NCBI GenBank assembly: GCA_928721565.1
Contig: OV788638.1
Span: 1,302,001-1,366,000 of the forward strand
DNA length: 64,000 nt
Reading direction: 5' to 3'
Origin: an uncultured Clostridia bacterium
Lineage (GTDB): Bacteria; Bacillota; Clostridia; TANB77; CAG-508
Position 1 is the first letter of the stretch, and every line of letters begins with the position of its first letter. Of this stretch, positions 7,886 to 16,480 are shown piece after piece. The notes beneath the pieces are model-generated. The model did not search any database, was not told the origin of the DNA, and was given only the letters and a program-made list of their open reading frames with translations. The position numbers and the translations under genes were made by a program.

Positions 7886-8517
7886 TGCTTCATTAAAATT
7901 ATACCTTTTATACTTGAATGTAATAATTTTATAAAGTCTGTGGCATCTTGTTTTGTTCCAACTACACTACCATAATGAATTGGAACTGCTATTTTAGGTT
8001 GTATTTCATTTATTAATTGTGCTGCCTCTTTGAAATCCATTGTATATGTTCCTCCAACTGGAACAAAAGCAACATCACATTTTACTTTTCTATTTTCTTC
8101 TGTAATGTCCGTATCTCCTGCAATATAGTATCTAATACCATCTAGTGTAATGATATAACCAACCCAATCGTTTTCTTTTGGATGAAAAGTTTTGTTTGTA
8201 TTATATGCTGGTATTGTTTCAAATTTAATTCCTTGTACCATATATTCTTCGTTGGATTCTACTGTTATAACTGCATTTTTATTTATCCCTTTTCTTAATA
8301 TTTTTGTCAACAATTCTTCTGGTATTATAATAGTTGTATTTTCATTTATAACCTTGTATATATCTTCCTCAGAATAGTGATCAAAATGATCGTGTGTTAT
8401 AAAAACAATATCTGCATCATTATAATCTTTATCTATTTTAAATGGATCTATATAAATTACTTTATTTTTACTTATTTTTATACTACTATGGTATAAAACT
8501 TCTATATTTTCTAACAT
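7879..8517 (-). CDS. MBL-fold metallo-hydrolase, UlaG-like
   Basis: 212 residues of the metallo-beta-lactamase superfamily. The metal motif HDHFDH is at residues 42-47, preceded by IYIDPFKI and VFITHD. Later metal ligands are visible in RYYIAGDTDIT and AVPIHYG. The length and the IDPF motif suit the UlaG/YtnP-like hydrolases, which cleave lactone or phosphodiester bonds; the substrate is unknown. The start is set by GGGAGGATATAA before ATG. It lies 3' of a RhuM remnant and is the first gene of the minus-strand block to 7.4 kb. Confidence 0.85.
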   Translation of the reverse strand: MLENIEVLYHSSIKISKNKVIYIDPFKIDKDYNDADIVFITHDHFDHYSEEDIYKVINENTTIIIPEELLTKILRKGINKNAVITVESNEEYMVQGIKFETIPAYNTNKTFHPKENDWVGYIITLDGIRYYIAGDTDITEENRKVKCDVAFVPVGGTYTMDFKEAAQLINEIQPKIAVPIHYGSVVGTKQDATDFIKLLHSSIKGIILMKQG

Positions 8518-8559
8518 TTATATCCTCCCTCATTTCCTATTTGCGCTTTTGCAACTATT

Positions 8560-8985
8560 TTAGTATTTTTTGCCACTTGCTCTTAAGTCTAATGCTTTTG
8601 AATATCCTCCAATTACCTTCAATATTTCTTTTGCATCATTCCCTTCTATTCGTTCGTCAATACGATTGGCAATGTCTATTAATTTTATAGTTTTTTCTAA
8701 GTATTCTAATCTTTTTTGATTTACTGCATAACCTTTTATCATGTAATCTTTTAATACACTAGTAGCCCATTTTCTAAATAAAATACCTTGTTTGCTATTT
8801 ACTCTATATCCAACAGAAATAATCATATCTAAATTATAATATTGTACATTGTATTTTTTCCCATCTTCTGCAGTATGCTCAAAAAATGAGCATACTGAAC
8901 TTTCAGATAATTCTTCATCTTTATAAATATTTTGAATATGGCGAGTGATTGTTCTTCTATTTTTGCCAAATTTTCTATTTCTTTT
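8560..8985 (-). pseudogene. RhuM-type gene remnant
   Basis: A fragment covering the end of the winged helix (GKNRRTITRHIQNIYKDEEL), then ESSVCSFFEHTA, YYNLDMIISVGYRV and on to GYSKALDL, where it breaks off into an unrelated short tail. The Fic part is absent, and the 5' end is degraded by a small deletion or shift at about 8970. From 8583 to about 8826 it is very similar at the DNA level to 2875-3118 of the other RhuM gene, with runs over 50 bases identical. This points to a duplication or recombination. Confidence 0.75.
8871..8897. repeat. Palindrome inside the RhuM remnant
   Basis: Perfect arms CAGTATGCTCA (8871-8881) and TGAGCATACTG (8887-8897) separated by AAAAA. It encodes SSVCSFFEHTA, at the place equivalent to the 25-bp palindrome of the first RhuM gene, but with an unrelated sequence. 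Confidence 0.8.
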
Positions 8986-9040
8986 GGTCTTTTGTGTATA
9001 CTTTTTTCTTTGTGCTTTGGTCCTTACATAATTTTTCCTT

Positions 9041-9063
9041 TAACATATTAATTAAATATGTTA
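9041..9063. promoter_or_regulatory. Inverted repeat upstream of the RhuM remnant
   Basis: TAACATATT and AATATGTTA arms (9 bp) around AATTA. It may be an old operator. The stretch 8986-9238 otherwise shows no gene; degraded RhuM 5' sequence and AT-rich spacer fill it. Confidence 0.3.
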
Positions 9064-9238
9064 ATATAATCCTTTCATACTATTTTTTATAACATAACTA
9101 TAAATTATTTTATCATAAAATACAAAAATTGTGTTAGTTTTTTTTAATATTTTTGATAAAGCAATCTTTTTCCGCTATATTTATTGTTTCTGATTGGTTC
9201 TCTATACCTTTATTTCACTCCTTGGTCTAGAACACATA

Positions 9239-9267
9239 TTTACAGAATTGCATTTTTGTAGTATAAT
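9239..9267 (+). promoter_or_regulatory. Sigma-A promoter for the 9298 gene
   Basis: TTTACA at 9239-9244, a 17-base spacer, TATAAT at 9262-9267, followed by AAGGAGG at 9283-9289. Confidence 0.75.
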
Positions 9268-9297
9268 AATATTATCAAACTTAAGGAGGTTTTGTAC

Positions 9298-9885
9298 ATG
9301 ATGAAAGAAGAAAAAAAGCGGATTATTCAACAAATAGCAGACTCGTGTTTTGAAGACATGAGTGATTGGATCAATGCCAAGGACATAAATTGTTATGCCT
9401 TTGCAAGAGGTCTTACATATCCAGATATGAATCATAAATTCTATTTTCCTGGAAAAATGTATCACATATTATCAGGAGAAAAAGAAGAAAATTACCTTTT
9501 TCCATGTGGCAATCTAATGCTAATGGATATGGGGATACAGAATGATAGTATCGCTCTGGGGCAAAAATGTACTAGAGTATCATTTAATGATATAGAAGAA
9601 AACGATGGCAATTTCTACTTTGGAATTACAGAAATTCATTCCCTTTCTAATGTTGATGACCATCGATATCATTTTATATGTCGTACTCCATCTGGTATGT
9701 GGCTTCATAAACCAGATTGGATTCAAACACCACAGTATGTTAATTGGAGCACGTATGGAGAAAAATTTACTTTTGAAGCAATTTTATTAGACATTACTTC
9801 AAACTCTAAAAAAAGATATGGTGTTTCAACTGAAGGCATTTGTTTCAATGATTATTTCTACCAATTAGAACTGCCAGAAGACTAA
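9298..9885 (+). CDS. Unknown protein with possible papain-like (Cys-His) fold
   Basis: 195 residues from ATG 9298 (8 bases after AAGGAGG); the TTG at 9292 is too close to the RBS. DINCYAFARGLTYPD, YFPGKMYHILSG and HRYHFICRTPSGMWLHKPDW recall a group of bacterial cysteine-hydrolase-like proteins with NCYAYA and a later HxxR...W.HKPG block; Cys and His would be catalytic. This is resemblance only. No signal peptide is visible, so it would be cytosolic. It is monocistronic, with its own promoter and a strong bidirectional terminator. Codon 8 is CGG read as Arg, rare in this window, so it may have been transferred. Confidence 0.55.
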   Translation: MMKEEKKRIIQQIADSCFEDMSDWINAKDINCYAFARGLTYPDMNHKFYFPGKMYHILSGEKEENYLFPCGNLMLMDMGIQNDSIALGQKCTRVSFNDIEENDGNFYFGITEIHSLSNVDDHRYHFICRTPSGMWLHKPDWIQTPQYVNWSTYGEKFTFEAILLDITSNSKKRYGVSTEGICFNDYFYQLELPED

Positions 9886-9896
9886 AGATTCGCTAA

Positions 9897-9926
9897 AAAA
9901 GAGTGCTACAATTGTAGCACTCTTTT
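9897..9926. terminator. Strong bidirectional terminator
   Basis: A perfect 30-bp palindrome with arms AAAAGAGTGCTACAA and TTGTAGCACTCTTTT between the convergent 9298 gene and the AAA+/M41 gene. Confidence 0.9.
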
Positions 9927-9944
9927 GAGATATATTCTTTTTAT

Positions 9945-11840
9945 TTAGCATTCTACCAACTCTTCAGAGCATTTAAACACTTCTTCAATTTCATTATTGG
10001 ATAATATTCCTTTTTCCATTAACGCATCAACAAGCATTTCAAGCTCTTTTTGATGTTCTTTTAAAAGTTTATCTGCATATTCTTTTGCTTCACTAAGAAT
10101 TTTGTCAACTTCGGAATTAATCTTATTAATAACTTCTTCCGAATACATATGGCTTTCTGCTTTATTAGAAAAAACTCTATTTTCTGTAAAACTTACCAAA
10201 CCATACTTAGTAACCATGTCGTTAGCAATAGCAGTTGCTATAGCCAAATCACCAGATGCTCCTGAAGAAAGATCTTTAGTATACATTTTCTCTGCTATTC
10301 TACCTCCAAGTTTGCAAGCAATTTCTTGTATATAGCGCGTTCTATTATCAGAAGGTGTTATATATTTATCTCTTTCATAAACATTTATTCCAAGATAATC
10401 CTCGGCTGGCATAATTGAAATTGCTAGTGTTTTAAAAAATTGCATTTCGGGAGCAAAACGTCTAACAATATAATGTCCAGCTTCATGGTATGCTGTAATC
10501 TTCTTTATGTCAATCGGCATATTATTAAACTGTTTTCTTCTTATAGAGAAGTTCTCTAATATATCCGATTTTTCAACAATAAATTTGTTTCGAAGTTCAG
10601 CACCTGCCATTGATCTATCTATTAGATCTAATGTCCTATCTGGATTTTTTGTCTCATAATTAAAGCAAGAGGCATTCAATATTGCAAATTCCACTACTTC
10701 TTTAGAAATTTTAATTCCATGAAACTCTTCTAAATAAAAAATTTGGTTTTTTATCATGTCATAAACTTCATCTGCATGAGGTTCTTCAACTATAATCTTT
10801 TCAAATCTTCTTTTCAGAGCACCATCCCTTGAAAAATATTTTTCATATTCTTTTATGGTTGTAGCTCCGATTATCTGAGTTTCTCCTCTAGCTAAAATTG
10901 GTTTTAATACATTTGCTAAATCCAGTTCTCCCGCCATACTTGCTCCAGCTCCCAAAATCGTGTGTATTTCGTCAATAAATACAATACATTCGGGGTGACA
11001 TTCTAAGAATGTAATAAGTTCTTTAAATCTTTCTTCTGCCATGCCTCTGTATCTAGTTCCAGCAACAAGTGAATTTACATCTAATGCAAGTACTTTAGCG
11101 TTTTTAAATTTTTTATGACAATTTCCTGTAGCAATATTCCAAGTTAATTTTTCTATTATTGCTGTTTTCCCTACACCTGGTTCTCCAATTAAAATTGCAT
11201 TTCGCTTTGTTGCTTTAGCAAGAATTCTTTCAAGTTGCATTGTCTCCTGTTCTCGCCCAAGAATTCTACAAACATTTTCATTAGCCCATGATTCATTGTT
11301 CATAATTGTTATATAACTTGATATTTCTTTTGGAATTACTAATGAGTTATAAGTCTGTTCCTCCTCATCAATAACTGGTGTAGGCAATATTACATTTCCT
11401 CCTAAAGACATATTAATAAAATCCAAGTAAATATCTGTTAATTCTTCGGTAAAAACTTCAAATAATAAACTATTTGTTTTGCATTTTGCGTATTTAGAAA
11501 TATTTTTCATAGAATTTGTTTCTTGAATAATGTTATATAATTGAAATGATATAATATATTTATCCTCATATATTATCATACTGCGATACATTTTTGCTTC
11601 CTCTTTAATATTTTTCTCTAAATATTTGTCAAATAACTTTTTTATTGCCTCATCAATATCTTTCTGTTTTAAATTATTTTTAAGCAAATATTTATTAAGA
11701 GGAGTTCCATTCATGCGAGCAAATGCCCCAAATGCAATTAAACTTGTTGTTATTTCTAGTTTATGACTTTTAGAAATAAGGGTAGCTTGTAATAATAGTT
11801 CTCTTATAGATGCATCAAAATTTATATTCCGCTCTTCCAT
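9945..11840 (-). CDS. Clp-type AAA+ ATPase fused to FtsH-type M41 metalloprotease
   Basis: 631 residues from ATG 11838-11840 (GGAGGTATAATT upstream). Residues 8-150 resemble two Clp_N repeats. Residues 190-350 are a ClpA/B/C D1-type AAA+ domain: Walker A GEPGVGKT (219-226), pore region GTRYRGMAEERF, Walker B IVFIDEIH (286-293), sensor-1 IIGATT and Arg finger RRF (344-346). Residues 440-625 are an M41 peptidase: HEAGH (452-456) and the third zinc ligand Asp in SGASGDL (531). FtsH normally has its own AAA type and two membrane helices; here the ATPase is Clp-like and no membrane helix is visible, so this would be a cytosolic one-chain protease. It is a single-gene unit. Codon 4 is CGG. Confidence 0.85.
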   Translation of the reverse strand: MEERNINFDASIRELLLQATLISKSHKLEITTSLIAFGAFARMNGTPLNKYLLKNNLKQKDIDEAIKKLFDKYLEKNIKEEAKMYRSMIIYEDKYIISFQLYNIIQETNSMKNISKYAKCKTNSLLFEVFTEELTDIYLDFINMSLGGNVILPTPVIDEEEQTYNSLVIPKEISSYITIMNNESWANENVCRILGREQETMQLERILAKATKRNAILIGEPGVGKTAIIEKLTWNIATGNCHKKFKNAKVLALDVNSLVAGTRYRGMAEERFKELITFLECHPECIVFIDEIHTILGAGASMAGELDLANVLKPILARGETQIIGATTIKEYEKYFSRDGALKRRFEKIIVEEPHADEVYDMIKNQIFYLEEFHGIKISKEVVEFAILNASCFNYETKNPDRTLDLIDRSMAGAELRNKFIVEKSDILENFSIRRKQFNNMPIDIKKITAYHEAGHYIVRRFAPEMQFFKTLAISIMPAEDYLGINVYERDKYITPSDNRTRYIQEIACKLGGRIAEKMYTKDLSSGASGDLAIATAIANDMVTKYGLVSFTENRVFSNKAESHMYSEEVINKINSEVDKILSEAKEYADKLLKEHQKELEMLVDALMEKGILSNNEIEEVFKCSEELVEC

Positions 11841-12010
11841 AATTATACCTCCATATAATATTGTTTTTACAAGTAACATAATTATTTTACAACTTTGTTC
11901 TAAATTTGTCAATCTTTACAGTGCTTTAAAACAATTTTTGAGTAAACTCTTTATTTTTATATTTAAAAGTGGTATTATATTTTTATACTAATAAATGGAG
12001 TGAAAAACAA

Positions 12011-13006
12011 ATGATACCAAGAGAAAAAAATCCAGAATATCTAAACTCATTTTTAGATTATTCTATAACAATATTAAATAAATCACCAAATTCAGTAAAA
12101 GAATATAATTATGACTTAGCAAACTTTTTAAAATTTATGATGATTCGTTTTAAATTGACTGATAAGACAATTTACGATGAAATTAATATAACTACATTCT
12201 CTGAACAAGATTTAAAGAAAATAACGCTTGATGATATTCATGCTTATGTATCTCATTTAGCAATTGATAATCGCAGTAAAGCTACTACAAGAGCAAGAAA
12301 AATTTCAACAATAAGAATATTTTTTAAATATTTATCTCAAAAAGCAAATATTTTAGAAGTAAATCCTGCACAAAATTTAGAAACCCCAAAGCTTGAAAAG
12401 AGAATGCCTAAATATTTGTCCTTAGATGATAGTAAAAAACTATTAAATGTAGCTATAAATGAAGACAACAGAAATTACAAAAGAGATTATGCTATCACTA
12501 CCCTATTTTTAAATTGTGGTATGAGACTATCAGAACTAGTAGGAATTAATATTAATGATATAGATTTTGATGAATGCAAAATGACTGTAATCGGAAAAGG
12601 TAATAAAGAACGTACAGTCTATTTAAACAAATCATGTATGATCGCTATAAATGACTATCTTTCTTCTCGCCCTACCTCAAATATGGTTAAACATGATTCT
12701 AAAAATTCAGAAAAAGCTTTATTTTTAAGTGAACAAAAACAGAGAATCAGTAATCGAACAGTTCAGACAATAATAAATAAAGAATTAAAACAAGCTGGTT
12801 TAGATACAAAAAACTTATCTGTTCATAAATTAAGACATACTGCAGCTACACTTATGTATCAGTATGGTAATGTTGATATAAGAGCTTTACAAGAGCTTTT
12901 AGGGCATCAAAGTATATCTACTACTGAGATTTATACTCATGTAAGTAATGAGCAGGTACGTAATGCAGTAGAAGCAAATCCATTATCAGATCCAAAGAAT
13001 TTATAA
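12011..13006 (+). CDS. Tyrosine recombinase XerC/XerD family
   Basis: 331 residues from ATG 12011 (TGGAGTG 8 bases upstream); the longer frame to 11969 has no RBS. The N-terminal SAM-like domain (FLDYSITILNKSPNSVKEY) is followed by the catalytic domain with Arg in CGMRLSELVGI, Lys in IGKGNKERTVYL, HKLRHTAATLMY and LGHQSISTTEIYTH. All six RKHRHY positions are present. The length is that of a Xer protein; it could serve chromosome dimer resolution or a mobile element. A broken homologue opens the window at 2-539. Confidence 0.88.
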   Translation: MIPREKNPEYLNSFLDYSITILNKSPNSVKEYNYDLANFLKFMMIRFKLTDKTIYDEINITTFSEQDLKKITLDDIHAYVSHLAIDNRSKATTRARKISTIRIFFKYLSQKANILEVNPAQNLETPKLEKRMPKYLSLDDSKKLLNVAINEDNRNYKRDYAITTLFLNCGMRLSELVGININDIDFDECKMTVIGKGNKERTVYLNKSCMIAINDYLSSRPTSNMVKHDSKNSEKALFLSEQKQRISNRTVQTIINKELKQAGLDTKNLSVHKLRHTAATLMYQYGNVDIRALQELLGHQSISTTEIYTHVSNEQVRNAVEANPLSDPKNL

Positions 13007-13021
13007 TGAAAGGATACATCT

Positions 13022-13540
13022 ATGAAGTCTAATAAGCCAAAAGCAATATTTAAAAATGTAACAATATATAATAATAAAAACTATGCACAATTTTTAAAAT
13101 TCCATAATGATAGATATGAATCTTCTTATAATTTTTATACTATCATCATGTCTATCCTTATAGGATACTGTGTCATTATAAATATTAAAAGCAAAAATAT
13201 ATTATCTACACTATTATTTTTACTTTTACTCATAGGGTTTGTTTTACTAAGATTTTATTTACCAATTAGGAGACTAAAAAAGACTAAAGAAAATATAATG
13301 AATACGTCTACTTCTACTCATAAATTTTTATTCTATGATTATTATTTAAAAGTAGATAAACAAATTATATACTATTTTAAATTGTATAAAATTTTTGAAA
13401 CTCAAAATTATTTTTATTTATATATCAATCAAGATTATGCATTAATGGTGGATAAAAAAGGTTTTCAAATAGGTACAGTAAATGAATTTAGAAATTTTAT
13501 AAAGAAAAAATGTTTGTTTAAATATAAAGCTCTCAAATAA
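13022..13540 (+). CDS. YcxB-like membrane protein
   Basis: 172 residues, 15 bases after the recombinase stop with AAAGGA before the ATG, so probably co-transcribed. Two transmembrane helices at about 43-60 and 64-82, then a cytosolic C-terminal part (KIFETQNYFYLYINQDYALM...FRNFIKKKC) that fits the YcxB-like C-terminal domain. The function of the family is unknown. It ends at a strong terminator. Confidence 0.65.
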   Translation: MKSNKPKAIFKNVTIYNNKNYAQFLKFHNDRYESSYNFYTIIMSILIGYCVIINIKSKNILSTLLFLLLLIGFVLLRFYLPIRRLKKTKENIMNTSTSTHKFLFYDYYLKVDKQIIYYFKLYKIFETQNYFYLYINQDYALMVDKKGFQIGTVNEFRNFIKKKCLFKYKALK

Positions 13541-13545
13541 TATAT

Positions 13546-13583
13546 TTCCCTTCTGATGTAATATTCAGGAGGGAATTTTTCTT
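13546..13583. terminator. Bidirectional terminator
   Basis: Stem TTCCCTTCTGA (13546-13556) / TCAGGAGGGAA (13565-13575), then a T-run. It separates the convergent YcxB-like and dpaB genes. Confidence 0.85.
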
Positions 13584-13592
13584 TTTTTACAT

Positions 13593-14171
13593 TCATAATA
13601 ACATTGGTTGAATTTGTTCTCCGTCTAATGCCTCTTCAATTGTTTTTATCAAATATGATGGATCAAAGACAATTGAGCGTGGTTTTGTAATTGGATTATC
13701 CTGTCTAAATGGAACAAAGTAATAATGCTTTCTATTAAATAATTTTCCTATGTTCTCCCCTGCTCCCGAAAGTCCGTTATTTGTTGATATAGCAATTATT
13801 ACTGGTCTTTCTCTTCTTAAATGACTTTTTACCGCCATTGTTGCGGGACCGTCTATTATATCATTTGCAAGTTTTGCCATGGTATTTCCTGTTGCTGGAG
13901 CTACCACTAATATATCTAACATATCTTTAGGACCTATTGGTTCTACCTCTTGAACAGTATGCAAAATTTTATTTCCCGTAATTTCTTCAATTTCAGTTAT
14001 AAAATCTTTTGCTTTACCAAATTTAGTGTCCATAGTATAACTATTTTCTGACATTATTGGAACTACAATAGCTCCTAATTTTATAATCTTTTTTAGTTCA
14101 TCTATTGTTTTTCTAAATGTACAAAATGATCCTGTCAGTACAAACCCTATTCTTTTTCCTTCTAACCTCAC
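13593..14171 (-). CDS. dpaB: Dipicolinate synthase subunit B
   Basis: 192 residues starting at GTG 14169-14171, 9 bases after AAAGGAGG; the upstream extension lacks an RBS. A flavoprotein-like fold: GKRIGFVLTGSFCTF at the N-terminus, AIVVPIMSENSYTMDTKFGK, LDILVVAPATGNTMAKLAND and a C-terminal KPRSIVFDPSYLIKTIEEAL match SpoVFB. With DpaA it makes dipicolinic acid in the mother cell for spore heat resistance. dpaA is not adjacent, unlike Bacillus; many Clostridia lack the pair or keep the genes apart. It is a marker that the host sporulates or descends from sporulators. Confidence 0.88.
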   Translation of the reverse strand: MRLEGKRIGFVLTGSFCTFRKTIDELKKIIKLGAIVVPIMSENSYTMDTKFGKAKDFITEIEEITGNKILHTVQEVEPIGPKDMLDILVVAPATGNTMAKLANDIIDGPATMAVKSHLRRERPVIIAISTNNGLSGAGENIGKLFNRKHYYFVPFRQDNPITKPRSIVFDPSYLIKTIEEALDGEQIQPMLL

Positions 14172-14254
14172 ATTAAAAATCCTCCTTTCCATATTATTCT
14201 TATATATAATATGAATTTCAGAGGATTTTTGTCGAATTATAATATATTTTATTT

Positions 14255-14929
14255 CTATATTACATACATTAAAACACATAATACATGTAATATATTACCT
14301 AAAAAAACACATAGATGAAAAATTGAATGCATATATTTATACTTTTTACCTACGCCATACAAAATAGCCCCAATAGTATAAATTACACCACCAGCTACTA
14401 ACATAACAAAACCTGGTATTCCTAATAATGATGGTAATAAATTAACTTTTATTATAATACACCAACCCATGATTAAATAGCATATCATAGAAAATACTTT
14501 ATATTTCTTTAAATCTATAGCATTTAATGTTATTCCCAAAATTGCAAATGCCCAAATAACTCCAAATATAGTCCATCCAAGTGCTGTACTATATTCCCTT
14601 AAAGTACATAGTGCAAATGGTGTATATGAACCTGCAATTAATACAAATATTGCACAATGATCTAATATTTGTAAAACTTTTTTTGATTTTAATTTAGGGC
14701 TTAATCCATGATATATACTTGACATTGTATATAAAAATAACATTGATACTCCAAAAATAACTCCACTTACAACTCCATATGCATTATGCCTAATTGCCCC
14801 AAAAACACTGCACAATACAATTGTAGCAATTCCTGCAACTCCTCCAACAATATGTGATACCATATTGAAAATTTCTTCTCCTTTTGTATAAGTTGGTAAT
14901 ATTCTATCTGCTAATTTAGTTCTTTTCAT
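14255..14929 (-). CDS. Hemolysin III family / PAQR-like membrane protein
   Basis: 224 residues from ATG 14927-14929 (AAAGGAGATTGAAT upstream). Seven hydrophobic segments. The family signatures are SHIVGGVAGIA, SMLFLYTMSSIYHGLSPKLK, LDHCAIFVLIAGSYTPFAL and HSIFHLCVFLGNILH, with the conserved His/Asp/His metal-site residues. Despite the name, most homologues are not toxins; PAQR proteins act in membrane lipid homeostasis. It lies between hisS and dpaB on the same strand with a strong hairpin upstream. Confidence 0.88.
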   Translation of the reverse strand: MKRTKLADRILPTYTKGEEIFNMVSHIVGGVAGIATIVLCSVFGAIRHNAYGVVSGVIFGVSMLFLYTMSSIYHGLSPKLKSKKVLQILDHCAIFVLIAGSYTPFALCTLREYSTALGWTIFGVIWAFAILGITLNAIDLKKYKVFSMICYLIMGWCIIIKVNLLPSLLGIPGFVMLVAGGVIYTIGAILYGVGKKYKYMHSIFHLCVFLGNILHVLCVLMYVI

Positions 14930-14955
14930 ATTCAATCTCCTTTCGGTTTTCGAAA

Positions 14956-14992
14956 ATAATAACATCTAGTATTTAATACTAGATGTTATTAT
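14956..14992 (-). terminator. Perfect hairpin between hisS and hemolysin III
   Basis: Arms of 18 bp (inner part CATCTAGTATT / AATACTAGATG) around a single T. On the minus strand a U-rich TTATTATTTT follows, so it probably ends hisS transcription; it could also be an operator for the next gene. Confidence 0.65.
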
Positions 14993-15046
14993 AATATATC
15001 TTTTTTTATTTGTCTACTGTTTTTATAAAAATATTTTTTAAACTTT

Positions 15047-16336
15047 TTACAAATTAGCAAATTCTTCGACAATATTGTCAATAGAAATTTGTGTCTGTGT
15101 TTTTTCTATCATATTTCTAACTGTAATGCAATTATTACTTAATTCGTCTTCTCCCAAAATAAATACATATGGAATATGTTCAACATTCGCATAATCTAGG
15201 GCTTTTCTCATTTTTCTATTTTTCATTTCAACTTCTGTTTTATAGCCTGCGTTTCTTAAAATTTGAGCTATTTTTAAGCATTCAATTTCTGTTCCCATTG
15301 GAATAATATAAATATCTGTTAATGCTTTTTCTGCAAATTCTTCCCTATCTTTTAATATTTCATATATTACGTTTAATCCAAAGCTTACACCTACTGCCGG
15401 ATATTTAGTTCCGTTTCCTATGAAGTCTGTTATCATTTTGTCATAACGTCCTCCACCACCTATGCTTGATGTAATACTTCCATCTTTTACATATACTTCA
15501 AAAACAGTTCCAGTGTAATATTCTTGTCCTCTTGCAAGTGATGGCGCAAATTGTACATAGTCAATTAAGTCTAATTTTTCAATATATTCTTTTAATGTAT
15601 TTAACTCTTTTATTCCCTCTGTTAAAACATCATTCTTGCTTTCTAGATTTATAAGTTGATTTGCATCCATATTTAAATACATAAATAATTTTTCAATTTG
15701 TTCATTAGTTAATCCTATTTTTGTAAACTCTTTTTCAAGTTCTTGTTTAGTCATTTTTTCGAATTTGTCAATTATTGTTATTGTATCTGTAACAAGCTTT
15801 TCTGTAATCCCTGCTTCTATTATTATTCCTGACAAAAATTTTCTATTATTGTATTTTATAACTATATCTATATTCAAGTTTTTATATGCTTCTACATATA
15901 AGGCAACAAATTCAGCTTCTGTTAGTTGTCCTTCAATTCCAACACTATCAACATCACATTGAATGAATTCTCTATCTCTCCCTAGTTTTACTGGCCCATT
16001 TCTAAAAACTTCTCCGATTTCGTATCTTTTAAATGGTAATTTTGTATTTGGATTCATTGCAATATATTTAGCAAATGGAACTGTTAAATCGTATCTTAAT
16101 GCCAAATTTCTATTTCCTTGATCTGTAACTTTGTATACTTCCTTTAATATGTCATTATCTTCATCATATTTTAAAGCTAATAAATCATAATAACAAAGTA
16201 TTGGTGTTTGTAATGGTTTAAATCCATATTTTTCAAATACTTTTTTTAATGTCTCTGATATATAATTTCTAATGTATTGTTCTCTTGGAGAGTAGTCTGC
16301 ACATCCTTTTACATTTCTTAGTTCTATTTCTTTCAT
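15047..16336 (-). CDS. hisS: Histidyl-tRNA synthetase
   Basis: Charges tRNA-His. 429 residues from ATG 16334-16336; the ATG 12 bases upstream abuts AGGAAGG and is unlikely. Class II motifs: LALRYDLTVPFAKYIA, motif 2 FKRYEIGEVFRNGPVK with GRDREFIQCDVDSVG, the His-specific LARGQEYYTGTVFEVY and motif 3 SIGGGGRYDKM...GVSFGLN. The C-terminal anticodon-binding domain starts near DIYIIPMG. The length fits bacterial HisRS. No T-box leader is visible; the 5' gap to the binding-protein terminator is only about 120 bases. Confidence 0.95.
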   Translation of the reverse strand: MKEIELRNVKGCADYSPREQYIRNYISETLKKVFEKYGFKPLQTPILCYYDLLALKYDEDNDILKEVYKVTDQGNRNLALRYDLTVPFAKYIAMNPNTKLPFKRYEIGEVFRNGPVKLGRDREFIQCDVDSVGIEGQLTEAEFVALYVEAYKNLNIDIVIKYNNRKFLSGIIIEAGITEKLVTDTITIIDKFEKMTKQELEKEFTKIGLTNEQIEKLFMYLNMDANQLINLESKNDVLTEGIKELNTLKEYIEKLDLIDYVQFAPSLARGQEYYTGTVFEVYVKDGSITSSIGGGGRYDKMITDFIGNGTKYPAVGVSFGLNVIYEILKDREEFAEKALTDIYIIPMGTEIECLKIAQILRNAGYKTEVEMKNRKMRKALDYANVEHIPYVFILGEDELSNNCITVRNMIEKTQTQISIDNIVEEFANL

Positions 16337-16460
16337 AATTAATTTCATCCTTCCTTAAAGTACAAATATTGCCACTTTCTTCTAATAATGATAGAACTAT
16401 TATATCATTTTAATGCCAATAAGTAAAGAAATATGAACAAATATTTCAATTAACAATAAA

Positions 16461-16480
16461 GAGTCCTAAAATTAGGACTC
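16461..16480 (-). terminator. Terminator of the ABC binding-protein gene
   Basis: GAGTCCTAA (16461-16469) / TTAGGACTC (16472-16480), followed on the minus strand by TTTATTG. The stop codon of the binding-protein gene lies in the stem. Confidence 0.8.

Noticed and set aside
16337..16460. T-box leader for hisS
   Set aside because: Only about 120 bases lie between the binding-protein terminator and hisS, and no T-box sequence or specifier hairpin is visible.
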